Positions 23,072-34,607 of a stretch of DNA of 64,000 nucleotides are shown here, piece after piece. Each line of letters starts with the position of its first letter. The first letter of the stretch is position 1. The notes beneath the pieces were generated by a model. It did no database searches. It saw only the letters and a list, made by a program, of their open reading frames with translations, and was not told where the DNA came from. The DNA is from Nereocystis luetkeana. Taxonomy: Eukaryota > Sar > Phaeophyceae > Laminariales > Laminariaceae. The translations under genes and the position numbers were made by a program. The DNA is taken from the NCBI GenBank assembly GCA_031213475.1, contig JARUPZ010000008.1:8590388-8654387 (forward strand), written 5' to 3'.

Positions 23072-23481
23072 GGTTTGTGGTATGCGGTAGCTTGATACGA
23101 GTCTGCGGATATTGGAGGTTTCATATGTTGTGGAGTTTCGTATTATGTATCGGGGCATTATTTAGTATGCCCCGTGGATTGAGGGATGGAGCTGCTCCTC
23201 CGGGAGCAGTCGATGATGTTAATGATACGGCCCAGGCTTTGATGGTAATGATACTGCCTGTCTATATGTGAGTGGTGCAGCCGGTGACAATCTTGGTGCA
23301 GCTTACCTCCTGCGTGTGGTTTATGCGGTGGGGTCTCTGACAGAAAGGAATTGATCCACCTGGTGTGTGTTGTGTTTGGCTTATTGTAACTAGTATTTTG
23401 TTTGCTCTTCCTCAACGATCATGGTGTAGACCACGCGTGTATCAAGTGCACGCGTCCGACAGCTCCTCCTGTGATCAAACA
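23072..23481 (+). repeat. 3' LTR
   Basis: It pairs with 19136-19531. It contains an extra TTGGAGGTTTCATAT-like segment near its start, absent from the 5' LTR. The sequence after its CA end is ACAGC, identical to the 5' flank. Confidence 0.85.
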
Positions 23482-23503
23482 ACAGCCTTCACACAATTGC
23501 ACT

Positions 23504-24595
23504 TTGGTTTACAGAGTTGGAAAACGAAATTTGGAATGGTCGCGGGTCATGACAAGATGGGAAAACTGACGACTGGTCTAACGTTTTTTTTTTTGGTTCT
23601 TGAGGCCGGATCTTATGCATTTTTTTTAGGTGATTATATCACTACTGTTTACGGAGGCTTCGGGGTATCTGGTTCCATATCTGATCAGATTTTACCAAAA
23701 TCACGTCTTATGGGGCCTGTTTGGTGAAAAAATGTTCCTCCGAGATTTTATCACTCCTGAAATTCCATGAAATGTTTTTTTTTGGCAACCTTTTCTGATT
23801 AACTCTGAAAGTGATAAAATTCGGCTTTGCACAAGATCTCGGTGGCATTTGACAATTTTGTTTAGGTTATAGACTGAGTTCATGACGGGTCACGACGCTA
23901 CATGCTTGGTTACGCCCGTACACAGCTGGGCTCCAACACTTGTGCATCGGCCCCCACGGAGAGGGAGGGCATCAGTACCTTGGCCGCCATCGTGTCCCTT
24001 GCGGCCGCCCAGTTGCAGCTGCTCTAGGCAAAACAACTTTGGAAACGAATAGGACGAGAGACTACAACAGCAGCACTATCAAAACAATCAAACGTTTTTT
24101 TTCTGTCTACGACCGCCGCAAGCAGCTCATGTTCCGCGAGGGCGAGAGCTCCTTTCTGGTCCAGCGACTAGCAAACCCGTTTCGCAGCTCCCCAGGGGGT
24201 TCCACATTACGCTGCTTCCTTCGAGGAGCTGGTGGTGAAGGTTGATCGCCCAACCTGCCGTGAGCGATTCTCGTTCGCGTCGTGGTCCACGTGGAGTTCA
24301 AAATGTCGGTTCTGTTCTGTTTTTTTAGTTCTCCTATGAAATAAAATCAAAATCACGATAAGCGCACCGACCTGGTGTGGCTTTTTGCCGTAGGAAAATC
24401 CGACTTTCTGCCTGTTACAATCACTCAAAAAAAATTGCATAAGACCCAGCCTGAGATAGATACATTTTTCTGATTTTTTCTGTTTTTTTTTCTTCATTGA
24501 CGAAAATAAATCTCCAACATGACCAGTCGTCAGTTTTTTCATCTTGTCATGATCCACAACCATGCGATATTTCACGTTCCAACTCTCAAAAACCA
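23504..24595. repeat. Inverted repeat pair of about 75 bp, 1 kb apart
   Basis: The left arm 23504-23580 (with AGTTGGAAAACG, CATGACAAGATGGGAAAAC, TGACGACTGGTC) is complementary to the right arm 24521-24595. This could be a 1.09-kb TIR element. No clear target duplication or transposase frame is seen between the arms. Confidence 0.6.
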
Positions 24596-24705
24596 AAAAT
24601 GAAAAGTTATTCCCGTGAAGAGTAGATTTAAATATTATCCTATTAATAATAATAGGGTTATTAATGAGCTGGAAAAGCTCAAGACATTGTTCTCCATAAT
24701 TGCAA

Positions 24706-25065
24706 GCCGGTCGCCCCGGTGGTTCAAGTGGTTAACCTCGAATTCTACTTGTTTGAGTCCTGGGTTCGAGCCCCAGGAGGGTCGGACCTTGACTTTATTT
24801 GCAAAAATAAAAAAAGGGATTCAATTGTTGAGAGCGCCTTGCAGCGTGGGTAGGCACAATTCGATGCGAGTCGACGAGGGAAGAAAAGGCTGAAATCTTC
24901 TCGCGATAAAAAATGAAGGCACGTACCGTAGCGGGAAGGGGAGAGAAGAGCCTGCTATGTGACCCCGGATCTGAGTTACGAGTTGGAAGGAGAGAGAGAA
25001 GAAGATGTGCGAAGATAATGAATGGGATGAAAAAAAAATAAAAAAATAAAAAAACAAATAAAAAA
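24706..25065 (+). mobile_element. SINE-1, full-length copy
   Basis: A tRNA-related head carries an A-box-like TGGTTCAAGTGG and a B-box GGTTCGAGCCC 45 bp later, as expected for an internal RNA polymerase III promoter. The body has GGGATTCAATTGTTGAGAGC, GCGAGTCGACGAGGGAAGAA and GACCCCGGATCTGAGTTACG, followed by a purine-rich stretch and an A-rich tail. The head cannot fold as a complete functional tRNA. Two TACCTGGTA motifs (25066, 25073) follow the tail immediately. Confidence 0.85.
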
Positions 25066-25682
25066 TACCTGGTACCTGGTAGTAGTTTGGCAGGTAGGTG
25101 TTAATACAACAGCCTATAAATATGATAGAATGCTTCGCAGAACAAAACAAGTTTCACATACGGCTTCCCCTTGGTGATACGATCATGTAAACACTTCTAT
25201 TATAGTGTCGAATGATCCGACGTATTGGCCGATTTTTGGCCTAGAAAACACGAATTTACGAATTTATATAAGAAGAAAGGCAGTTTATATGTTTAAATCC
25301 ATACCAGTGGTACGCAACAACGCCTCCGCCAGTACTACGAACAATGTCCATATCTCGCAAACTACATCTTCCCCACGCCAAAAATCTCCTCAGTGATGCG
25401 TTCCCCTTGTTCATGCGGGTATGCGGATATCTTCAGTGTTGAATAAAACGATGTATTCCGGTTTGTATTGCCCGAAGGTGGAGTTTGATGTGTGTCTTAG
25501 GAACCTGCTCGTTTTTCATTATATTTTTATCATGCTTGCTGTCCGACAATGTTGTATTGGTTGATAGAGTGTTGTTCTAAAAAAATATTGTAACAACTAT
25601 ATATAGCTAGCTGCTGTACCTGTAGCTTTTGTTTCCTGCAGACTATAAGCACGTCTGACGAACGTGTGTCGGCCTGTTGAGG

Positions 25683-26130
25683 GTGTGTCTTAACTCCCAC
25701 CAAAGAGCATGGGAACGAGCGGAACGGAACGAGGCTGTTCGTGGTCATTCGTTCCGTTCCTACCTAAAAAAACGTGTTTGGGTCCATGCAGAATCCTGGG
25801 CCTCGCCAGCGGAATCGGCACCAACGGTATCCTTTCGACATGCTAAAGCAAATTGGTGTCCATATCCACAACCGTTCTCATTTTATGCATCGTTCCCATT
25901 TTTCCGATTTGTCTGTTATCTTCGGTGGTGTCCATCTACATCAAATAATCTGCTATTTATTTGTTCCCGTTCGGTCGGGCCGTTCGGTCCTCCCAAACAA
26001 GAAAAAGGGGTGCAACACTTATTTTTCCTCTTCCTGGATGAACTGTTTTTCTCGGGCTGCGCTGAATCTATTCGTTTCCCATAACCAAGGAACACCACTT
26101 CATGCGGCAAACAATATTCCATTCGGTTCG
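25683..26130. repeat. Dispersed repeat family, copy 2 (matches 90-545)
   Basis: Same order of blocks as at the start of the window (GGGAACGAGCGG through TTCTCGGGCTGC to ATTCGGTTCGTTC). It ends where the SINE poly-T begins. Confidence 0.7.
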
Positions 26131-26138
26131 TTCCAATG

Positions 26139-26478
26139 TTTTTTTTTTTTTTTTTCTCATCCTATTTATTGTCTTCGCACATCTTCTTCTCTCGCTCCTT
26201 CCAACTCGTGACTCAGATCCGGGGTCACATAGCAGGCTCTTTCTCCCCCCTTCCCGCTACGGTACGTGCCTTCATTTTTATCGCGAGAATATTTCAGCCT
26301 TTTCTTCCCTCGTCGACTCGCAACGAATTGTGCCTACCCACGCTGCAAGGCGCTCTCAACAATTGAATCCTTTTATATTTTTGCAAATAAAGTCAAAGTC
26401 CGACCCACCTGGGCCTCGAACCCAGGACTCAAACAAAAAAAGTAGAATTCGAGGTTGACCCACCGGGGCGACCGGCTC
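26139..26478 (-). mobile_element. SINE-1 copy
   Basis: The poly-T at 26139 corresponds to the A-tail. The reverse-complemented head, with GGTTCGAGGCCC and GGTCGCCCCGGTGG, ends near 26478. A deletion has removed part of the A-box region. Confidence 0.82.
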
Positions 26479-26764
26479 ATGCTCTCTGGGGGCCATCCTA
26501 TCAATACGAGCATGTGACATATTGTGCCAACGCAAACACACAAATGTTCGGTTTCGGTTTCGCTTGTTTTCGTTTTTTTGCCTTTCAAACCGACCGAAAC
26601 CGCCCGCCTTGTTTGAGAAAAAAGAAAAAAAAACGATCGAGCCACGTTTTTCAGTTTCGGTGCACAACCCGGCTGGGTGTACTAATGAAGCCGGGAGACG
26701 ATTCAATTTGAAGACAACACACAAGTGGTAGGGGATGGTATACCACATACCACAGCTCGTTAGT

Positions 26765-26853
26765 ATATATTTCGCTATTTTTACGAACAATATTTGGTCC
26801 TAATGGTATTTACTATGTATGGTCTCCCGTGATACTATACCGGTATGTTATAC
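26765..26853. mobile_element. Truncated MITE-1 copy (right part)
   Basis: ATATTTGGTCCTAATGG and the arm ending GGTCTCCCGTGATA remain. The left arm is missing. Confidence 0.65.
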
Positions 26854-27068
26854 TTCCGTTGTCTGCCGTAGTATTACTACTGCGTACAGGTTGAATAGGA
26901 TATTTCTCGACCCTGACCTTAACTATTGTTTACAGTAGGATTGAGAGTTGGTCCCACCATTTAGTCGTACCGTTCCCTTACGATTGATATATGATAGTGC
27001 CGTGCGCACTTGTTGTTGTTGTTGTTGTTCTCACATTAAGTCTCTGACGAAGGAGTCCGTGGTCACGC

Positions 27069-28850
27069 GCAGGTCAGAGGTATAAGCAGACGACCCAGTT
27101 CTTATACCCAGGCGGCGTTATCCACGAAAACGCTGACCTCTCGCTCGAAATCGACCGACGGATCCGCCTCATGCGAGCATGCCTCAAACGGTTCGGCCCG
27201 GAATTGTATGATAGGACGACCGCCCCCCTTAGCCTTAAAGTCCGAATGCTGAAGGCCGAGGTGATTGAGACCCTGCTGTACGGGTGTGTGACGTGGACCC
27301 TCAGAGCGGAACACTTTGCCAAGCTTCGAACGGCTCACCACCAAGTCCTGTTGCGAGTCATTGGTTTCCAGCGCCGACTTCATACTGACCATGCCACCCT
27401 CTCGTACGCGAAGGCCCTCAAGATGACACGTTGCGAGAGCATCGAAACGACCATTCGTAAACGGCGGCTCTTCTTTGCGGGGGGCGTGGCACGGCAAAGC
27501 AAGGAGCGATTACCCAGTCGGGTAATGCTCGGGACGATAGCTGGTGGGGAGAACCCGAGACCAGGCGGACAGTGTAAGACTTGGCATAGATGCATAGTCG
27601 AAGACCTTAGGGAGTTCCGAGCCACCGAAGGGTCAACGGAAGTTGCCCCCTTGGTGTTTGGAGTTGAGACCGCGTTGTGGCCCACTGCAGCCAAAAAGGT
27701 GGGGAAGTGGTACCGGGGGATCCTTGAAGCAGCCGAACGGTTCATGGTGAGGTGGCACGAGGCTGAGGCTGAGATGAGTAGACAGCGCCGCGCATCCGCC
27801 GTGGATGGTGCCCAAAGGAACGGGGGGGGAGGGGGCAACAGGAGAAGTGGCGGAAAGCCCGACCGAGGGAATGCGGAGAGGGGGGGGAACAGGAGGGGTA
27901 GAAGGGAAACGGCGGTAGACGAAAGTAGGAAGGAGATGGCGGACAGGGTAGCAAGGCACCAAGTCGGCTAGGAAGTAGAATATGACCATACTACTAGTGC
28001 TACCAACTGGTGCAGCTGGCTCGAACGTGGTCTTCCCTTGTCTTCTCTTTTAGTTTTGTTTTTTTTTCTCCCTTGCGCTGACTCTCCGTGATTTTCATTT
28101 CATTTTTTCTCTTCCTCTTCCTTTTCTGATTGATAAGCCGTACTGAAGGAGCCGTGTGGCGTGGTTGGAAGACGAACCTGCTCTGCTCGGCTCGTATTGT
28201 CTGACGCCAAGGGGCTGGGCATAGTTGACGAACGCAGGGCGGAGACGGCAGTCTGGGTAGCAAGGTACCAGGCGGATTAGCAGGGAGAACCTGGCTGTAC
28301 TACTCGTACCACAAGCTGCTGCCGCCACCTGGAAGGTGCTTTGGGCTTTGGTCTGCCTGTTATTTCCCCTTTGTTATTTTTCCTTGTTACTTTCTCCTTG
28401 GTTCTTTGTCTCACTCTGTTCACAAGCAGTGGTGTTTTTTGTTATTTCTTCTTTTTTCCAGCTCGTTCTTTTTCAAGTGTTGGCCACCTCGCCTGCGGGG
28501 GGGGGGGCACGACAGATTGTTTCTCTTAGATTTTGCTTTCATTTTTCTTCTTTTCTTTTTCGATTTGTCTACCTTGTTTTTGTTTTCTCTTTGATTGTTT
28601 CTTTTCGTTTCACGATTTCATAGATTGCGTATGTCGTGCCTGTCGTATCTAGTATGATGACATGGCTTTGCATTGCCCACTGCAGTTCACACTGCACACG
28701 TGGCAACGTAGTATCTCTGTGGCGTAGCTTTGTGACCACAGAACTTGTATCTCTTCTAGGATTGAAGAATCGGCACGGACACTGGTTGTGCTGGATGTCG
28801 ACGGGTAGAAAGAACGGTTTAATGTGAAGAACACACACACACACACTATT
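27069..28850 (+). mobile_element. LINE copy A, 5'-truncated, with C-terminal ORF and 3' UTR
   Basis: The frame to 27971 encodes the RT C-terminal region found in LINE copy C: FLYPGGVIHENADLSLEIDR, LKVRMLKAEVIETLLYGCVT, HHQVLLRVIGFQRR, ending VARHQVG. It begins abruptly after the palm, as expected for incomplete target-primed reverse transcription. It continues through an 880-bp 3' UTR to GGTAGAAAGAACGG and an AC repeat. Compared with copy C (50.8-52.56 kb) it keeps a Trp codon (27706-27708) where copy C has a stop. Confidence 0.88.
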
Positions 28851-28899
28851 TCGTACCAGGTACTCTTCTTCTTTCGTTTTCTCCCATCGAGACGTACAC

Positions 28900-29250
28900 T
28901 TTTTTTTTTTTTTTTTCCTCATCCCATTTATTATCCTCGCCCATCTTCTTCTCTCTCTCCTTCCAACTCGTAACTCAGATCCGGGGTCACACAGCAGGCT
29001 CTTCTCCCCCCTTCCCCCCACGGTACGTGCCTTCGTTTTTATCGCGAAAATATATCTGCCTTTTTTTCCCTCGTCGACTCGCATCGAATTGTGCCTCGTA
29101 CCCACGCTGCATGGCGCTCTCAACAATTGAATCCTTTTTACTTTTATTTTTGCAAATAAAGTCAAATGTCCAACCCACCTGGGGCTCGAACCCAGGACTC
29201 AAACACAAGAGAAATTCGAGGTCAACCACTTGAACCACCGGGGCGACCGA
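28900..29250 (-). mobile_element. SINE-1 copy
   Basis: Full-length minus-strand copy, from the poly-T at 28900 to GGTCGCCCCGGTGG at about 29250. It contains a GGTTCGAGCCC-equivalent B-box. It sits between the two inverted LINE 3' ends. Confidence 0.87.
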
Positions 29251-29491
29251 CCTATTAACTATCAAAATAATTATTGTATTCTTAACAGCCTGCTTGGTGA
29301 CCACACAGCACAGACAAGATGAGCTCGACAGGATTGCAGGGAAGTGAGCCATTAATAATAATAATGCCATCATCATCACTATAATCCATCTTGGTACCCC
29401 GTCTGTGGCTTCGTCAACCATGCCGCACCTCCGGAGAGGATACGCCAGACGATAGGAAACAGAAAAGGAGGCTCTTCATCCAAATATAAGT

Positions 29492-29592
29492 AACCCCTTT
29501 AGAACCGCCGTCCCATTTATTTTGGGTACAAGCTACTTGAAATTTCGAGTGGTTTGCCCCCAAAACGGGGCTGCGGTTGGTTCTAAAAGGGG
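29492..29592. mobile_element. MITE-2 copy
   Basis: The arms AACCCCTTTAGAACCGCCG and CTGCGGTTGGTTCTAAAAGG pair. Internal GGGTACAAGCTACTTGAAAT and GTGGTTTGCCCCCAAAAC match the family. Confidence 0.75.
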
Positions 29593-29649
29593 AACGAGCA
29601 AAGAAAATGAAAAGGATGGAGCAAGAAGAACGAAGAGATATATATATGT

Positions 29650-30424
29650 GTGTGTGTGTGTTCTTCACATTAAACCGTTCTTTCTACCCGTCGACATCCA
29701 GCACAACCAGTGTCCGTGCCGATTCTTCCATCCTAGAAGAGATACAAGTTCTGTGGTCACAAAGCTACGCCACAGAGATACTACGTTGCCACGTGTGCAG
29801 TGTGAACTGCAGTGGGCAATGCAAAGCCATGTCATCATACTAGATACGACAGGCACGACATACGCAATCTATGAAATAGTGAAACGAAAAGAAACAATCA
29901 AAGAGAAAACAAAACAAGGTAGACAAGTCGAAAAAGAAAAAGAAGAAAAATGAAAGCAAAATCTAAGAGAAACAATCTGTCGTGCCCCCCCCCCCGCAGG
30001 CGAGGTGGCCTACACTTGAAAAAGAACGAGCTGGAAAAAAGAAGAAATAACAAAAGACACCACTGCTTGTGAACAGAGTAAGACAAAGAACCAAGGAGAA
30101 AGTAACAAGGAAAAATAACAAAGGGGAAATAACAGGCAGACCAAAGCCCAAAGCACCTTCTAGGTGGCGGCAGCAGCTTGTGGTACGAGTAGTATAGCCA
30201 GGTTCTCCCTGCTAATCCGCCTGGTACCTTGCTACCCAGACTGCCGTCTCCGCCCTGCGTTCGTCAACTATGCCCAGCCCCTTGGCGTCAGACAATACGA
30301 GCCGAGCAGAGCAGGTTCGTCTTCCAACCACGCCACACGGCTCCTTGAGTACGGCTTATCAATCAGAAAAGGAAGAGGAAGAGAAAAAATGAAATGAAAA
30401 TCACGGAGAGTCAGCGCAAGAGAG

Positions 30425-30467
<43 letters not shown>

Positions 30468-30541
30468 GAAAGAGAAGACAAGGGAAGACCACGTTCGAGC
30501 CAGCTGCACCAGTTGGTAGCACTAGTAGTATGGTCATATGG
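29650..30541 (-). mobile_element. Inverted copy of the LINE 3' end (copy B)
   Basis: This block is the reverse complement of 27979-28850, with breakpoint at ATGGTCATAT (30541). It shares GGCTCGAACGTGG with copy A where copy C has GGTTCG, so B is closer to A than to C. A T-tract of copy A has become a run of about 40 A (30427-30466) here. Confidence 0.88.
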
Positions 30542-31565
30542 AATGCATAGATAGATGGGATTGAAAAAACGAAATAACGGCAGTGCGTCATCATCGATAC
30601 GTGCTACCAGGTGCAGAATATCAACCTATCCGTCGACATGATGAAAGCCGAGCTCCATTGATTGTATGCGGTATTCACAACCATTTCAATATCGATACTG
30701 CCGTGCCCTATAAATATGTATAGTACGCCGCCGAATGTGTATATCGAATACCTGGTATTTGACGAAGATTGTGTTTCATGCACACCATCCAACTGTCATT
30801 TTGGCATTTTGAGGTCATTCCAGCAGGCGATGCAAAAGTTGACCCCTTTTCTTTTAGGGGTCACACAGAAGTAGTAGCCCATGGATGTATGGAGGTGGCG
30901 AACCCTCTCTACTCCCCGCGGCACAGCCTCTTTCTTGTCACACTCTACTCTACTCCACCCACGGTCTGCTCCGCCGCATATATATTATTCGCTCGCAGGT
31001 TTTCACGTGTACACCCCTGTCGACGCGCGCCCGCCCGTGATCCTTTTCTTTTGTTCTGCAAGGTCATCGAACTACTGGAGGTCGCCTGCGCTGTGATGTG
31101 AGTGTAGTCTCGTTGTCGCGAGGGAACCACGGATTTCGTTCCGGGTCCGCGAACGAGGAAAACAGTAAACATCAAAATGGTCAACAGGTAGAAAAATGGA
31201 AACGCCCCGCCAGGAGGCCTTCGAATAATGTTTTGATTTCGTTAGAGAACAACATGTAAAACATGTACCAGGTAGTAGACATGATTCACAACCGGAACTT
31301 CGCGAGACACAAATAAAAAGGACGAGTACGTGTAGAACGCTTTGGCACATTTATTTATGTATATTGCCAATATCAGTAACCACGGTCGACGTGAAGTACC
31401 GGCACGAACCGGTGGTTCGATCGTATGCCGTGCCCGAGGTTGCATCTATCTCTGGGAAAAAGCAGCAAATACATGATTTGCCCTCACCGTGTTTTACATC
31501 CCTTCGCGCGCGCTGTGACGAAGATGGGAATCCTGTGCACACACATCCATCCGTACGTGACTGCT
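30542..31565. other. No recognisable feature
   Basis: Only TACC[A/T]GGTA motifs at 30749 and 31266 stand out. Confidence 0.5.
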
Positions 31566-31567
31566 AT

Positions 31568-31805
31568 AAACCCTTTTAGGACCGCGGTCCCGATTTGGGG
31601 ACAAATAACTTGAAATTTGATTGGTTTGTCCCCAAAAGGGGACTGCGGTTCTAAAGAGATTAATTCCTAGCCCTCGTACGAGTATATTGGTGTAGGTTTA
31701 TCCCTGATGGAACTGCAGTCCCGTTCTCTATTCTCGAGACAAAACACTCAATTTCCAGTACTACTGACTGTAGTTTGCCTCAAAAATGGGACTGCAGTCT
31801 TGAGG
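31568..31805. mobile_element. Two MITE-2-related copies
   Basis: 31568-31664 has arms ACCCTTTTAGGACCGCGGTC and GGACTGCGGTTCTAAAG. 31702-31805 is a more diverged copy (GGAACTGCAGTCCCG with GGGACTGCAGTC) with the central segment in the opposite orientation. Confidence 0.65.
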
Positions 31806-32591
31806 TCGAGGATGCAGACGATTAATTGTGGCCTCACACTCGCAGGTAGCGGCAACGGCTGTCGCTATCAAAAGCTATCGCGCTGCCTTTCGACATATTT
31901 CCACTCGTGTCTGATCCACGTACGTACAAACATATATATATATATATAAATGAACAGCCGTTACTGCTGTATAGTACGAGCTGGGTCAGCAGCTACTGAG
32001 CGAACGAAAGTCTTCTCGAGGCTATGGCGCCACCGCCTTTGAGGTGGGACTTGCAAATAGTGAGCACACAGGACACAGCAGTACTGCTACTACTACTGCT
32101 GGGGTGTGCATGAAGGGTGATGATGAAGGCGTGATGAAGATCATGAAATTGTTCATGGCACCTGGCTGGATCTGTCCTGAAATTGTTTTAGAATCGAACT
32201 GGATCTGGTCGGTATCGACGCCCAAAAACACTCGAAAGTGTCGTCGTTGGCTCTGGAGATAAATGTGCTTGTAGTCTACACCTACTCGTTCAGGGCGTTA
32301 CTACTGTCCGTAGGTCAGGCCCGAAGGGGGACACTCCTTTTTACAAGTATTCAGGTACTGGTGAAACAGATGGGTGTGTGGCAGCTCCAAGCATCAATAT
32401 TCTCAACTGGACTCGGTACCGACAGACATGGTACTACCCCCCCTGCTCGGTAGAACAAAAGGTAAGACACGGAGATGATCGATTACAGCAGTTATATTCT
32501 CCCGATCTGTCGCCCATCCAGAGTTTTTGCGAAGAACGATTCCCACCAGATACGTAAGCATACAAAAATACTCGACACAATCAGCTGTACT
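31806..32591. other. No recognisable feature
   Basis: Contains an (AT)n run near 31933 and short tri-nucleotide runs. No coding evidence. Confidence 0.5.
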
Positions 32592-32932
32592 GCGGTCGCC
32601 CCGGTGGTTCAAGTGGTTAACCTCGAATTCTACTTGTTTGAGTCCTGGGTTCGAGCCCTAGGAGGGTCGGACTTTGACTTTATTTGCAAAAATAAAAAAA
32701 GGGATTCAATTGTTGAGAGCGCCTTGCAGCGTGGGTAGGCACAATTCGATGCGAGTCGACGAGGGAAGAAAAGGCTGAATTCTTCTCGCGATAAAAATGA
32801 AGGCACGTACCGTAGCGGGAAGGGGGGAGAAGAGCCTGCTATGTGACCCCGGATCTGAGTCACGAGTTGGAAGGAGAGAGAGAAGAAGATGTGCGAAGAT
32901 AATGAATGGGATGGAAAAAAATAAAATAAAAT
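32592..32932 (+). mobile_element. SINE-1, full-length copy
   Basis: Nearly identical to 24706-25065 across head, body and tail. It ends in an A-rich/AT tract at 32920-32951. Confidence 0.87.
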
Positions 32933-32954
32933 ATATATATATATATATATACTC

Positions 32955-33120
32955 TCCTAAAACAGCAGTTTGTTGTGTTATCTCTCCTAAAACAGCAGTT
33001 TGTTGTGTTATCTCTTGTGTCGTAGTTTTGTGACCACATAGCTTTTATCTCGTATTAATAGAACTGAAGAATGAGCACGGGCACTGCTGTGTGCCAGATA
33101 CCAACGACTAGAAAAAACCG
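32955..33120 (+). repeat. LINE-tail module copy with TATTAATA insertion
   Basis: It contains TTGTGACCACATAGC and GAAGAATGAGCACGGGCACT in the order of the LINE 3' UTR end. TATTAATA lies at 33053-33060 where LINE copies read TTCTAGG. A 40-bp direct repeat (CTCTCCTAAAACAGCAGTTT) precedes it. Confidence 0.65.
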
Positions 33121-33227
33121 CACAATCTATGGGATGAACACCCATAATATATACCCTGGTATAAATATATTATGTATGTATGTACGTATATAATATACCA
33201 GGTATGTATTTATATATACTATTAATA

Positions 33228-33454
33228 TGACGGGGGACCGTAGCGGGAAGGGGGTAGAAGGGCCTGCTATGTGACCCCGGATCTGAGTTACGAGTTGGAG
33301 GGAGAGAGAGAAGAAGATGTGCGAAGATAATTAATGGGACGAGAAAAAAAAGCAAAAAAAAACAAACAAATAGTAGTTGATAAAAATGGTTAAATATAGA
33401 GGTTTTCATGTATACCATAGATAGGTCTTATTAACTATGGACCCCCGCAATACT
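33228..33454. mobile_element. MITE-1 interrupted by a partial SINE-1
   Basis: The left MITE end TGACGGGGGACCGTAG is followed by the SINE-1 3' half (33240-33370), from CGGGAAGGGGG to an A-rich tail. Then comes the MITE right half, from AAAATGGTTAAATATAGAGG to GGACCCCCGCAATA. Confidence 0.75.
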
Positions 33455-33479
33455 GGTACTAAATAACGATGAAGATAAC

Positions 33480-33830
33480 AATTGGCGTCCCCGATGACGT
33501 CCGCGTTCCCACCAAGATCATTTTCGTGTGTTCGAGTCTAGTCGAGTGCATACTCGTATTAATAGGGTTTTTTTTTCGCATAAAATGAGTAGCGGAAAGC
33601 GCGAGAGCGTGAGTGAGCAGCACTCACTCGATAAAAATCGACGAGCGGGTTGAAAAGTTTAACCCTATGCGCGATAAAGACAAAGTCACGTATCGGTGGG
33701 GGAAAAAGACGAAATTTGTGACCCCGGCTTGTCCAGAAGGTCTCTGAGCTCTGAGGGTAAAACCTCCCCCTGCAGTGGCACGAGTTGAGCTGGAAAGGAA
33801 AGTTAACGTGATACCCTGGTACATTAAAAT
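33480..33830 (+). mobile_element. SINE-2-like copy, damaged head
   Basis: It aligns with 45618-45905: GTTCGAGTCTAGTCGAGTGC (B-box-like), GCATACTCG, TAGCGGAAAGCGCGAGAGCG, GCGCGATAAAGACAAAGTCACG. Copy-specific TATTAATA (33557) sits where the other copy reads CTCGTAGGAAC. Confidence 0.6.
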
Positions 33831-34564
33831 AAGGCACGATGCTGCGATTTCGATGTTGATGCCAATTTCGAGCTGAAGATTGAAATTTAACATCATGCCA
33901 GGTATAACACATACGCACATGTACATGCATATCTGGCCCTCTGTGTCATGTATATGTAAATACCCTCCCTGAACTGTGTTATTTGAACCGCATGCGTCAA
34001 ACAGTGGATACCTGCCTTCTTGTTTTTTTCAGGTGAGCTCGTGGATTTGTTCGGGTGGATGTGTTCTGCGCCGTGTCGTTGTACTGCTGTCATGATATCA
34101 TCTGTGATTACATCGTCTTCGAGAAAACTATCCACGTACATTATAGTGAGCGTGTATAATAAGCGCCACTACATTTACACCTACCTGTTGTTGGACGTTT
34201 CGGCCACCAAAGCCATTTAGAGGTTCCTCAGTAGACGGAATCGGGATAATACCGGTATTTTCACGGGCTCAGTTTGGACAAGACAACATCGGGATATTAC
34301 AATCTGCACGGGGATCGGAATTTCATTTATCGCACGAGATCGTCCCGAATCTTATGAAATCCCGGAGAAGATAACCCGAGGAAAAAAATCCCGAGGACCG
34401 CCTTGTTTTGTTCAGGGCGTAAAAGTCGCCAATTTCCGCGCGTTTGCGTAGGAAATAACCTTACTTTTCTGAACGACCTAATTCTAGGTACAGCGCCTAT
34501 AAAACGATTCGCCGGAATTTTCGAGAATTGACCGAGTAGGATTAACGTCGTGTCACATTCAATC

Positions 34565-34595
<31 letters not shown>

Positions 34596-34605
34596 CTTCA
34601 CATTC
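33831..34605. other. No recognisable feature
   Basis: No coding or family match is seen. A (TTG)n run lies at 34565-34594. Confidence 0.5.
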
Positions 34606-34607
34606 AC

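Larger units (their letters stand above)
19136..23481 (+). mobile_element. Non-autonomous LTR retrotransposon, 4.35 kb, with 5-bp target duplication
   Basis: Two direct repeats, 19136-19531 (396 bp) and 23072-23481 (410 bp), are highly similar. The 5' one starts TG and both end CA (first base mutated in the 3' copy). ACAGC flanks the element on both sides (19131-19135 and 23482-23486). A G-run (23065-23070) just before the 3' LTR resembles a polypurine tract. A primer-binding site starting TGG is not evident after the 5' LTR. The interior holds one Gag-like frame and 1.8 kb of non-coding sequence. No protease, integrase or reverse transcriptase motif is present, so mobilisation in trans is inferred. 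Confidence 0.85.

Noticed and set aside
24706..24790. tRNA gene
   Set aside because: A- and B-box-like motifs are present, but no complete cloverleaf with anticodon loop and acceptor pairing is evident, and the same head recurs in six SINE copies.
27380..27838. Minus-strand frames antisense to LINE copy A, repeated at 51.07-51.57 kb
   Set aside because: They are shadows of the RT C-terminal frame. Conservation follows from the sense-strand copy.
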